Source: Chitinophagales bacterium
GTDB taxonomy: Bacteria; Bacteroidota; Bacteroidia; Chitinophagales; Chitinophagaceae
Reading direction: 5' to 3'
Assembly (NCBI GenBank): GCA_015654495.1
Contig: JAATGW010000572.1
Span: forward strand, 1 to 8,487
Length of the DNA: 8,487 nt
A program made the translations under genes and the position numbers. Under the pieces are notes generated by a model that worked only from the letters and a program-made list of their open reading frames with translations, was not told the origin of the DNA and made no database searches. Below, one piece after another: positions 1 to 6,249 of this stretch (the stretch's first letter is position 1; each line of letters begins with the position of its first letter).

Positions 1-12
1 AAATCGCCGTTA

Positions 13-27
13 AGTTTATAATAAACT
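13..27. promoter_or_regulatory. 15-bp perfect palindrome upstream of exported LD-carboxypeptidase
   Basis: AGTTTAT and ATAAACT are exact inverted copies around a single A, 58 bp before the chosen ATG at 86. A TATGTTTA stretch at 53-60 resembles the Bacteroidota -7 element (TAnnTTTG, last base different). The palindrome would sit upstream of that promoter, where an activator or repressor could bind. AT-rich palindromes also arise by chance, so this is only a candidate operator. Confidence 0.25.
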
Positions 28-85
28 GATTCTGCAGTAATTTCAACGATATTATGTTTATCAACCTTTGAAAAACCAGGTCCAT

Positions 86-1111
86 ATGAAAAGAAAGCTT
101 TTCTTAAAGTCGATGGCGGTATCCGGAGCTGTATTGAGTCAATTGCAGGCATCGGCAAATGAAGCTGAACAAACAGACCTCAATCCGGTAATTCCGGCTT
201 ACCTGAAACCGGGTGACACCATAGGAATCAGTTCCCCGGCGGGATATATTACCGAAAAAGAAATTCAACCCGCAAAGCAGAAACTTGAGGAATGGGGTTT
301 TAAGGGGCGGGTAGGCTATACTGTTGGAAAGAGAGATTTCAGTTTCGGTGGTTCTGATGAACAAAGAGCAAACGACCTGCAGATACTGATCGATGATCCG
401 GGCGTAAAAGCCATCCTTTGTGCCAGGGGTGGTTATGGCGTAACCAGAATTATTGATAAACTTAGTTTTACGCGTTTTAAAGAAAAGCCCAAATGGATTA
501 TAGGGTTTAGTGATATAACTGCTTTACTGATTCACGTCAACAGAAATTTTAATACTGCATCGATTCATTCAAAAATGTGCAACAGTTTCCCTGAAAACTG
601 GTCGACTGCAGAGCCAGCTATTCAGGACTCTATTCTGTCAATCAAACAGGCACTCACAGGTACAAAAATGAAGTATGCTGTTCCCGCCGTTCCTGAAAAC
701 AGGAAGGGTGTTGGTACCGGTCAGCTGGTTGGTGGAAATCTTTCGATAATTCAGAATCTGATGAGTACAAATTCTGAAATAAAAACAGAAGGGAAAATCC
801 TGTTTCTGGAAGAGGTATCGGAGTATTTGTACAGTCTTGACCGGATGATGGTAAATCTTCAACGGGCAAAAAAACTGGAGAAACTTTCAGGCATTGTCGT
901 GGGCGGATTTAACAGGCTGAAAACGGATGATCCTGGGGATGAATTCGGCCGCACCGTTGAAGAGATCATTTTGAGTAAAGTAAGCGCTTATTCGTTTCCG
1001 GTATGTTTCAATTTTCCTGTTGGTCATCAGAAATACAATCTTGCCCTGAAACACGGTGCACGGCATGTTTTCACGGTAAGAGATGACGGTGTCGAATTAG
1101 CAGAAGTATAA
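86..1111 (+). CDS. Exported LD-carboxypeptidase (peptidase family S66, MccF/LdcA-like)
   Basis: Serine peptidase of the S66 family, which cleaves the L,D bond before the terminal D-Ala of murein tetrapeptides (LdcA) or related amide bonds (MccF). The 341-aa protein carries the full Ser-Glu-His set. The nucleophile is Ser142 in GFSDIT, Glu242 lies in ILFLEEVSEYLY and His314 in FPVGHQKYN. The family landmark ARGGYG is near residue 114. Residues 1-24 form an export signal: basic KRK, then FLKSMAVSGAVL, then an ASA cleavage-like end. The KRKLFLKS core looks like a weakened twin-arginine motif, so Tat or Sec export are both possible. The ATG at 86 was preferred to the TTG at 68 because it puts the signal peptide at the N-terminus. 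Where the paralogue behind it has HAPM, this protein has HSKM, so the substrate pocket may differ. Family assignment is firm; the exact substrate is inferred. Confidence 0.9.
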   Translation: MKRKLFLKSMAVSGAVLSQLQASANEAEQTDLNPVIPAYLKPGDTIGISSPAGYITEKEIQPAKQKLEEWGFKGRVGYTVGKRDFSFGGSDEQRANDLQILIDDPGVKAILCARGGYGVTRIIDKLSFTRFKEKPKWIIGFSDITALLIHVNRNFNTASIHSKMCNSFPENWSTAEPAIQDSILSIKQALTGTKMKYAVPAVPENRKGVGTGQLVGGNLSIIQNLMSTNSEIKTEGKILFLEEVSEYLYSLDRMMVNLQRAKKLEKLSGIVVGGFNRLKTDDPGDEFGRTVEEIILSKVSAYSFPVCFNFPVGHQKYNLALKHGARHVFTVRDDGVELAEV

Positions 1112-1113
1112 AT

Positions 1114-1130
1114 GAGTCAGGAGTCAGGAG
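1114..1130. repeat. Heptanucleotide tandem repeat (GAGTCAG, about 2.4 copies)
   Basis: GAGTCAG is repeated at 1114-1120 and 1121-1127, with GAG following at 1128-1130. It begins two bases after the stop codon of the upstream carboxypeptidase gene. The copies are exact. It is a short intergenic minisatellite with no visible coding or terminator role. Confidence 0.6.
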
Positions 1131-1231
1131 ACATGGGCTTTAGCTTAATGCTGGAAAAATAGGTTTTTGTGCTCTTTTTTGCAAAATAGAAACCTTACTT
1201 GTGCTTTTCATTAATCTAATCAGAAAAATAA

Positions 1232-2155
1232 ATGGCAATCAGCCAGATCATATTTCCACCCTTTCTTAAAAAAAATGATCTTATCGGCATTACCTGCCCC
1301 GCAGGTTTTATGCCCGAAGAAAAACTGGAAGACTGTGTGCGGACTTTACAGAATGATTGGGGCTTTAAAGTCAGAAAAGGAAAAACAATCGGCAACCAGT
1401 TTCACTATTTTTCCGGTACTGATGATCAGCGGTTGAATGACCTGCAGGAAATGCTTGACGATCCGGAAGTGAAAGCAATTTTATTTGGGCGCGGCGGGTA
1501 TGGGCTCAGCAGGATTATCGATCGGATAAATTTTAAAGCATTCCGCCGCAATCCAAAATGGCTGATTGGCTTTAGTGATATTACGCTTCTGCATGCACAT
1601 ATCCACCGACATTTCGGTATCTCCACTTTACATGCGCCAATGGGTGGGGCATTCCGCGACGGCGGGTATAAAAATGAGTACATACAATCACTATATAATG
1701 CCATCCGCGGAAAAAAAGCAAATTATCAATCGGCGCTCCACGCGCTGAATCGTAAGGGCAAAGCAAAAGGACAGCTGATTGGTGGCAATCTTACCATGCT
1801 TGCACATATCTGCGGTACTAAATCAGAAATGCAGACGAAAAACAAAATTCTTTTTATTGAAGATACCAGCGAATACCTGTACAATATCGACCGGATGATG
1901 GTCCAGTTAAAACGCAGTGGCGCATTGGAGAATCTGGCTGGTTTTATTGCGGGTGGATTTGATTCGATGAAAGACACCACTATCCCATTCGGTAAGACCG
2001 TTGAGGAAATCATCTTTGATTCACTGAAGGAATATGATTATCCGGTTTGCTTCGGATTCCCGGTAAGTCATGAGGTAGCCAATGTTGCGTTGAAAATTGG
2101 AGGCCAATATGTACTGAAAGTTGATACGCGAATGGTTCGCCTCACTGAAAAATAG
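1232..2155 (+). CDS. Cytoplasmic LD-carboxypeptidase (peptidase family S66, LdcA-like)
   Basis: A 307-aa S66 serine peptidase with no signal peptide, expected in the cytoplasm. There LdcA-type enzymes remove the terminal D-Ala from recycled murein tetrapeptides. The catalytic residues are Ser115 in GFSDIT, Glu210 in ILFIEDTSEYLY and His280 in FPVSHEVAN. GRGGYG lies near residue 86 and HAPM near residue 134, both typical of the family. By eye it matches the preceding gene over its whole length at roughly half of positions, so the two look like a tandem duplication followed by divergence in location. The start ATG follows an AT-rich stretch with no clear ribosome binding site, which is normal in Bacteroidota. 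A 120-bp gap separates the two genes; no convincing promoter or terminator was seen in it, so co-transcription is possible. The gene converges with the next one, 17 bp away. Confidence 0.9.
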   Translation: MAISQIIFPPFLKKNDLIGITCPAGFMPEEKLEDCVRTLQNDWGFKVRKGKTIGNQFHYFSGTDDQRLNDLQEMLDDPEVKAILFGRGGYGLSRIIDRINFKAFRRNPKWLIGFSDITLLHAHIHRHFGISTLHAPMGGAFRDGGYKNEYIQSLYNAIRGKKANYQSALHALNRKGKAKGQLIGGNLTMLAHICGTKSEMQTKNKILFIEDTSEYLYNIDRMMVQLKRSGALENLAGFIAGGFDSMKDTTIPFGKTVEEIIFDSLKEYDYPVCFGFPVSHEVANVALKIGGQYVLKVDTRMVRLTEK

Positions 2156-2172
2156 TTTTTATTCTTTCTGCT

Positions 2173-2637
2173 TCATCTTTGTTTTTGAAAGAAGATGGCA
2201 CCTTTTCCGCAACTTTCAGTTGAACTATGCCATCTGCCGGACAAAATAAGTTCATTGCTGTTTTCTGATCTGCTGATACGCAAATTCATCATCTGAAGGC
2301 AATAGTCCACCTGGTTCGCAGGCTTAAGAACTTCTACTTCTTCGAGGCGAATAGAATCCTGATCGATAATTTCATATCTCAACCTGCATTCAGCACGCGA
2401 ATCGGATAAGTTGGTATAGCTATATGCCGAATAGCTGCTGTCAATGTTTAAAACAAATTCAATTGAAAGGAATTGCTTTTTATTATAATTCCTTTTGTCT
2501 GTTTCATCATAATAATATCCTTTCCATTTTCCTGCGAAAATCTGCGACGAGCTGCTTTCTGTCTGCAGGAAAAAGACAGGCAATATGAGCAGAAATTTTA
2601 TTTGTATTCTTCCTGAATGTTTTCTGCCTTTTTTCAA
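2173..2637 (-). CDS. Small secreted protein of unknown function
   Basis: I do not recognise the family. The 154-aa product begins with a basic stretch (MKKGRKHSGRIQIK) followed by a hydrophobic core (FLLILPVFFLQ) and a Ser-rich segment. This is a signal peptide with probable cleavage around residues 28-33. The mature part opens with GKWKGYYYDE and has alternating polar and hydrophobic stretches, suggesting a small beta-barrel or lipocalin-like fold. Cysteines are at 84, 113 and 143. The start is TTG, because no ATG is available in frame before the signal peptide and the reading frame is closed upstream by the stop codon of the nucleotidyltransferase gene, only 12 nt away and in the same frame. 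It is therefore probably the last gene of a three-gene minus-strand operon. The family guess rests only on the pattern and is weak; the secretion call is better supported. Confidence 0.6.
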   Translation of the reverse strand: MKKGRKHSGRIQIKFLLILPVFFLQTESSSSQIFAGKWKGYYYDETDKRNYNKKQFLSIEFVLNIDSSYSAYSYTNLSDSRAECRLRYEIIDQDSIRLEEVEVLKPANQVDYCLQMMNLRISRSENSNELILSGRWHSSTESCGKGAIFFQKQR

Positions 2638-2649
2638 CTGAAAGGAATT

Positions 2650-3102
2650 TTAAATGAGATTCTCCAGATCATCCTGATCTTTTGCTCTGCCGGCGGATTT
2701 GTTTGCTTCAATCAGATCTGTTTTATGAATTGCGCGAATCGCCAGACCGCTATCTTCAAATAGAGTTGCCCTCTCATAGACATCATCAAAATCCAATCCT
2801 TTTAGTTTTACCATTATGTCGATCGCGACGGGAGGAACTCCGAAAGTGAATACATCCCAGCTTGGATGATTTAGAAAATTTTCTTCTGACATATCAAAAA
2901 CTGGCATTTCAAATTGAAGAAATGCTTTCTTAAGCTGCACATAATTTTTTGCTGACCGTTCTACCCAAATGTCCATGTCGCCTGTAGTTCTTGAATATCC
3001 GTGCAGAATAACGGAATATCCACCCACCGGGATATATTTTACCTGTTGATCGTTAAGCGCAGCGAGAAAGTCACGAAAATCCTGATTAAAAATATTTGCC
3101 AT
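2650..3102 (-). CDS. Nucleotidyltransferase-fold protein (AbiEii/MNT-like)
   Basis: A 150-aa protein with the nucleotidyltransferase signature: GG at 27-28, then SVILHGYSRTTGD, then the acidic pair Asp42 and Asp44 in DMDIW. A third acidic residue, Asp95, sits in VAIDIMV, the usual position of the third metal ligand, so the active site looks intact. The C-terminal KSAGRAKDQDDLENL resembles the closing helix of AbiEii-type and DUF6036-like nucleotidyltransferases. Proteins with this fold transfer NMP groups to RNA, proteins or small molecules, and several are toxins or antitoxins; the substrate here is unknown. The gene starts with ATG two bases after the stop of the small upstream gene, implying translational coupling. 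That small protein is the likely partner. Fold is confident; role as part of a toxin-antitoxin-like pair is inference. Confidence 0.8.
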   Translation of the reverse strand: MANIFNQDFRDFLAALNDQQVKYIPVGGYSVILHGYSRTTGDMDIWVERSAKNYVQLKKAFLQFEMPVFDMSEENFLNHPSWDVFTFGVPPVAIDIMVKLKGLDFDDVYERATLFEDSGLAIRAIHKTDLIEANKSAGRAKDQDDLENLI

Positions 3103-3104
3103 AT

Positions 3105-3308
3105 TTATTGCCGGGATTTTGCAGCAAAACGGGTTCTGTCCATCCTTGGTGGATTTTCCGGATCATACCTGAAAGCAATGCTGTTTAGATAAGCAGCAAT
3201 TTTAAGCCTATCCTGCCAGCTTAAACCCTGATATATTTTTTTATGGTTGGCTGCTTCTTCGGCAGTCTGGCCTTTAAATACGTTTCTGTCTAAACGGAAT
3301 GAATCCAT
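3105..3308 (-). CDS. Small helical partner of the nucleotidyltransferase
   Basis: A 67-aa soluble, charged, probably helical protein. From memory, the pattern EEAANHKKIYQGLSWQDRL followed by IAAYLNSIAF, a proline pair and MDRTRF is typical of small uncharacterised proteins often encoded directly before nucleotidyltransferase genes in Bacteroidota. That association is consistent with the 2-bp gap to the next gene. No catalytic motif or DNA-binding motif is apparent. It may act as the binding partner, inhibitor or target of the nucleotidyltransferase. On the minus strand TAATTTTA (3319-3312) ends three bases before the ATG. This is one mismatch from TAnnTTTG, so transcription may begin at or very near the start codon. 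Presence of the gene is well supported; function is unknown. Confidence 0.7.
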   Translation of the reverse strand: MDSFRLDRNVFKGQTAEEAANHKKIYQGLSWQDRLKIAAYLNSIAFRYDPENPPRMDRTRFAAKSRQ

Positions 3309-3384
3309 AAATAAAATTACTCTTAATATCTAAAGCAACAGTTTCCATTGAGAGACAGGCAGGCTTATAAGTTCAGAGTTCAAC

Positions 3385-3416
3385 AAAAAAGTCCCGCAAC
3401 CATTAGCGGGACTTTT
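3385..3416 (-). terminator. Strong intrinsic terminator, minus-strand orientation
   Basis: An 11-bp perfect stem pairs AAAAGTCCCGC (3387-3397) with GCGGGACTTTT (3406-3416) across an 8-nt loop. Read on the minus strand, the stem ends in six consecutive T (3390-3385). On the plus strand only four T follow, so minus-strand termination is favoured. It lies upstream of the 67-aa gene and so cannot terminate any of the annotated genes. It most likely ends a short minus-strand transcript from the 3443-3660 region, or attenuates the operon behind it. Confidence 0.75.
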
Positions 3417-3442
3417 AAGGAATAGTCGTTCAAAATGCAGTG

Positions 3443-3639
3443 TCAAACAGGAACACCATTCATTTTCTGCAGATGCACTTCAGGCATCGCATTCTCAACA
3501 TACACACCGGATTCGGTTTGTGCTCCGGGCACACATTTACTCTTACAAAAACATGTACATGAACGGACTTTATTTTTTACTCTCTTTTATATTAACAACC
3601 CGGCTACAAAGTTGTGATAATTACAATTATAAATTTCAT
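3443..3639 (-). pseudogene. Possible small (decayed) cysteine-containing gene
   Basis: On the minus strand, 3586-3443 is an open stretch of 47 codons without a usable early start. It has a cysteine cluster (SCTCFCKSKC) followed by protein-like GAQTESGVYVENAMPEVHLQ and ends in TGA, 27 bases before the strong minus-strand terminator. Upstream, an ATG at 3639-3637 opens a separate short frame, MKFIIVIITTL, that reads like the start of a signal peptide and then stops. Just after it, the frame of the cysteine segment reads FVAGLLI before a TAA at 3589-3587. One frameshift and one nonsense change would join these into a secreted peptide of about 65 aa. This supports a broken small gene, a sequencing error, or a short RNA with accidental coding. 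No family is recognised. The plus-strand frame across the same bases is treated as its shadow. Confidence 0.3.
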
Positions 3640-3657
3640 TGATTGATCTTATTATCC

Positions 3658-3674
3658 TATAGACAAAATCTATA
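3658..3674. promoter_or_regulatory. OxyR/LysR-type operator (TATAG-N7-CTATA)
   Basis: TATAG at 3658-3662 and CTATA at 3670-3674 form perfect 5-bp inverted arms around 7 bases. The core ATAG-N7-CTAT equals one dimer site of the classical OxyR consensus (ATAGnTnnnAnCTAT), with the inner A kept and the inner T replaced by C. It lies six bases before the -7 element of oxyR, covering the -33 region, where bound OxyR could repress or replace the missing -33 contact. A second dimer site 7 bp on either side is not clear. Confidence 0.55.
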
Positions 3675-3680
3675 ATGAAT

Positions 3681-3688
3681 TATCTTTG
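3681..3688 (+). promoter_or_regulatory. -7 promoter element of oxyR (TATCTTTG)
   Basis: TATCTTTG is an exact match to the Bacteroidota -7 consensus TAnnTTTG. The ATG of oxyR begins four bases after its final G, so the predicted transcription start falls at or within a few bases of the start codon, giving an essentially leaderless message. No TTTG-type -33 element is seen at the expected spacing; an OxyR-like inverted repeat occupies that place instead. Confidence 0.65.
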
Positions 3689-3692
3689 CAGC

Positions 3693-4637
3693 ATGACAAT
3701 TACCCAGCTTGAATATATTGTTGCTGTGGACACCTGCAGACATTTTGCAACGGCAGCTTCTATGTGTTTTGTAACTCAGCCTACATTGAGTATGCAGATC
3801 CGGAAACTTGAGGAGGAGTTGGGAATTAAAATATTTGACAGGAGTAAACAGCCTGTTATTCCAACAGAGTCAGGAAAAGACATCATCGATCAGGCCAGGA
3901 AGGTGTTAATAGAGAAAAATAAAATCCAGGAAATGGTACAGGTGCGTAAGGGAAAAGTTGCGGGTGAAATAAGGATCGGAATAATCCCTACCCTGGCACC
4001 TTACCTGCTGCCCTTGTTTATCAAAAGTTTCAGTTCTAAATTTCCGGAGGTTAAACTTATTGTGAATGAGATGATGACAGAATTTATTGTTCAGCGTTTA
4101 AGGGAGGGGCGCATAGACGTAGGTCTGCTTGTAACGCCGCTGCAGGAAAAAGGTATCCGCGAGCAACCTTTGTTTTATGAAGAACTGGTTGCTTATGTTT
4201 CGAAAAAAAATTCGGCATACGAAAAGACCTATGTACTTGCCCAGGATATCGATCCTGAAAAATTATGGCTGATGGAAGAAGGGCATTGTTTCCGGTCCCA
4301 GATTGTAAATCTCTGCGAGCTCCGAAAGGCGTCGGAAAGCGGAAGTCATTTTGAATATGAAGCCGGAAGCATTGAAACTTTACGCCGGATGGTGGATCTC
4401 AACGACGGTATCACAATTTTGCCGGAGCTCACTACGCTGGAAATGAGTTCTAAGCAGCAAAAACAGATCCGTCATTTCAAAGCGCCGGCTCCTATGCGCG
4501 AGGTGAGTATGGTTACGCACCGGGATTTCGTAAAAAAGCAACTTATCAGGGCGTTGCAGGATGAAATCATTGCTGCAGTGCCGGATTCTGTGAAGGACAA
4601 TAAGAATAAGAATGTAATTCCTTTGCAGACACTGTAG
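3693..4637 (+). CDS. oxyR: Hydrogen peroxide-sensing LysR-family regulator OxyR
   Basis: A 314-aa LysR-type regulator. The N-terminal winged helix-turn-helix covers residues 1-60 (TQLEYIVAVDT, then TQPTLSMQIRKLEEELG and IFDRS). The substrate-binding-like sensor domain begins near residue 88 (GEIRIGIIPTLAPYLLP). Cys199 and Cys208 in CFRSQIVNLC match the position and spacing of the E. coli OxyR cysteines that form a disulfide on peroxide exposure, which separates this protein from generic LysR regulators. The ATG at 3693 was chosen over the in-frame ATG at 3675 because it gives the standard MTITQLEYIV start and because the -7 element lies between the two. An inverted repeat upstream suggests autoregulation. 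No catalase, peroxidase or dps gene is adjacent, so its targets are elsewhere. The C-terminal tail after about residue 295 is Lys/Asn-rich and probably disordered. Confidence 0.93.
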   Translation: MTITQLEYIVAVDTCRHFATAASMCFVTQPTLSMQIRKLEEELGIKIFDRSKQPVIPTESGKDIIDQARKVLIEKNKIQEMVQVRKGKVAGEIRIGIIPTLAPYLLPLFIKSFSSKFPEVKLIVNEMMTEFIVQRLREGRIDVGLLVTPLQEKGIREQPLFYEELVAYVSKKNSAYEKTYVLAQDIDPEKLWLMEEGHCFRSQIVNLCELRKASESGSHFEYEAGSIETLRRMVDLNDGITILPELTTLEMSSKQQKQIRHFKAPAPMREVSMVTHRDFVKKQLIRALQDEIIAAVPDSVKDNKNKNVIPLQTL

Positions 4638-4803
4638 TGCCGGTTTAAATTTCAATAGCTATTTGAAGTCATCTGTTTGCCGGCATTAATTTTTAATTCC
4701 CGAACTTACTTTTTCTACTTGTTCAAAAACTCTCAGAAAATTTCCACCGGTTATTTTTCTTCCCGCAATTCTGTTAGCATAAAATTTGAAATACTCGCTG
4801 GGA

Positions 4804-6051
4804 TTATCTTCCAAGTTCTTCCCGAACCACATCTGCCGCAAAATCCACTTCTTTTTCTGTATTGAAGATATGCATCGAAAATCTGATACCGTTAAACCAT
4901 TGTTTGTGTGTCGGCCGGATGCTCAGGTTGTGATTATCCAGAAGCATTCTGGTAAACTCCGTCCTTTCTATATTTTCAGGTAATAAGCAGGCAAGCATTG
5001 GTGAAGCAAGAGGTCCTGCTGCCGGACTTAAAATTGAGAGATTATTTATACCTTTCAGTCGTTCATACAATCTGTTGCGTATTGATAAATTATGTTCTTC
5101 AATTTTTGCAATGCCAACTGATTCGATATATTCAATAGCCTTACCCAGGCCAAGTATGCAAGCTGAGTTTACCACGCCTGTTCCATCATTGTATGTATTA
5201 TGAGAATTTTCAAACTGCATCGGACGAATCAGATCCCGGGCATCTTTTGATATGTACAACAGTCCGGTTCCCTTCGGGCCCATCAGCCATTTGTGACCGC
5301 TTGTTGCATAAGCATGGCAGCCCAGTTCTTTCAGGTTTACTTTAATGGCACCAACCGCCTGGGCGCCATCAACAATACAAAGTATTCCCCTGGAACCTGC
5401 AAAAGCCGAAATTTTATCAACGGGCAGGCGAAGGCCCGTAGATGAAAAGATGTGACTGATACTGATTACCCTGGTATTGGTTTTTACAGCTTCACCGATT
5501 CTTTTCAGTATCTTCTCTGCATTATTTTCTCCCGGAGGAATGGTTATAGTATCTATAACCACACCATTGTATTTCTCATAATATTTCCAGCACAAAGCAC
5601 CACCTCCATGTTCCTGGTCAGTAGTCAGAATCCGGTCTCCTGCTTTTAAACGGAGACCTTGCGCGATTGCATTCATTCCATTCGTTGTACTTGTGGTGAT
5701 CATCATCTCGTCTAATTCACAACCGAGAAATCGTGCAGCTGTAGTTCTTGTTTTTTCTGCCAGTGACTCAGCGCCCCATCTGCCATAATATTTCAGCGGT
5801 ATGGATTCCAATTGCTCCCAGGCATTCATTGATTCAGCAATGGTGTCTTTCCTGCATGGACCCAGAGTTCCTGTATTGAGATAAACCATTCCGGGTGTAA
5901 AAAGATATTCGCCATTGTCCGGAGTAGCCATGACCAGCTTTTCCTGAGCGTTTATTTTGTGAGGCGAAATCGTATTAATAAGCAAACCTCCTGCTAAGCC
6001 TGCAGAGACCGAACTTAAGAATTTTCGCCGGTTTGATTTGTAGGGTTTCAT
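4804..6051 (-). CDS. Tat-exported class V aminotransferase (isopenicillin-N epimerase-like)
   Basis: A 415-aa PLP enzyme of the aminotransferase class V group. Residues 1-36 form a twin-arginine signal (NRRKFLSSVSAGLAGG, hydrophobic core, NAQ end), so the enzyme is expected to fold in the cytoplasm and be exported with cofactor bound. The PLP-binding features are STTNGMNA near 121, His148 in TDQEHGG, Asp228 in VDGAQAVG (pyridine nitrogen contact) and the Schiff-base Lys254 in SGHKWLMGPKG. The C-terminal NGIRFSMHIFNTEKEVD fits the isopenicillin-N epimerase/cysteine desulfurase-like branch, but the catalytic cysteine loop of desulfurases is not evident, so epimerase, lyase or transaminase chemistry is more likely. 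The substrate is unknown. It converges with oxyR over a 166-bp gap that has no strong terminator. It follows xseAB on the same strand, with 198 bp after the xseB stop, so its own promoter is likely though none is clear. Confidence 0.88.
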   Translation of the reverse strand: MKPYKSNRRKFLSSVSAGLAGGLLINTISPHKINAQEKLVMATPDNGEYLFTPGMVYLNTGTLGPCRKDTIAESMNAWEQLESIPLKYYGRWGAESLAEKTRTTAARFLGCELDEMMITTSTTNGMNAIAQGLRLKAGDRILTTDQEHGGGALCWKYYEKYNGVVIDTITIPPGENNAEKILKRIGEAVKTNTRVISISHIFSSTGLRLPVDKISAFAGSRGILCIVDGAQAVGAIKVNLKELGCHAYATSGHKWLMGPKGTGLLYISKDARDLIRPMQFENSHNTYNDGTGVVNSACILGLGKAIEYIESVGIAKIEEHNLSIRNRLYERLKGINNLSILSPAAGPLASPMLACLLPENIERTEFTRMLLDNHNLSIRPTHKQWFNGIRFSMHIFNTEKEVDFAADVVREELGR

Positions 6052-6093
6052 AATGGTTTATTAAAGCGGTCGCCTCTTCTGTGAAGCTTTTTT

Positions 6094-6192
6094 TTAAATG
6101 CCGCTATTCAGTAAAGTTTTAACAGGTGAACAGTTATTGCGATGTGCAATAGTACATTTTGCAGTCAAAATTTCCTGTTCTTTATTTCTCAT
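6094..6192 (-). CDS. Possible small ORF behind xseB
   Basis: A 32-aa frame starts at an ATG (6192-6190) and ends in TAA. It is part of a longer open stretch that begins directly after the xseB stop (6249 downward, 51 sense codons) in the same frame. The translation has a coding-like look (FSCGTDKVVPIPPKQPL before the ATG, then MRNKEQEILTAKCTIAHRNN), with three cysteines and codon choice like its neighbours. It could be a real short gene, the tail of a gene that lost its start, or a former C-terminal extension of XseB. No family is recognised. Nothing else is seen in the 198-bp gap between xseB and the aminotransferase gene. Confidence 0.25.
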   Translation of the reverse strand: MRNKEQEILTAKCTIAHRNNCSPVKTLLNSGI

Positions 6193-6249
6193 TAACGGCT
6201 GTTTAGGTGGTATTGGAACGACTTTATCTGTACCGCAGGAAAATGTTTT

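Noticed and set aside
68..88. TTG at 68 as start of the first carboxypeptidase
   Set aside because: It adds six residues before the basic signal-peptide start; the ATG at 86 gives a normal N-terminus.
1161..1195. AGGTTT/AAACCT inverted repeat between the two carboxypeptidase genes as a terminator
   Set aside because: Only 6 bp of stem with a 23-nt loop and no T-run after it.
1196..1203. TACTTGTG as a -7 element for the second carboxypeptidase
   Set aside because: One mismatch in the conserved TTTG, no -33 element at the right distance, and 28 bases from the ATG; too weak to list.
3435..3617. Plus-strand 60-codon frame upstream of oxyR
   Set aside because: It is antisense to the more protein-like minus-strand stretch, has no family resemblance, and ends in the oxyR control region.
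3675..3692. ATG at 3675 as start of oxyR
   Set aside because: It lies before the TATCTTTG promoter element and adds MNYLCS to the conserved MTITQLEY start.
4638..4685. TGCCGG/CCGGCA inverted repeat after oxyR as a terminator
   Set aside because: A 6-bp stem with a 36-nt loop is too weak, and the right arm is itself an 8-bp palindrome.
6065..6105. AGCGG/CCGCT inverted repeat before the aminotransferase gene
   Set aside because: A 5-bp stem over a loop of more than 30 nt is expected by chance.
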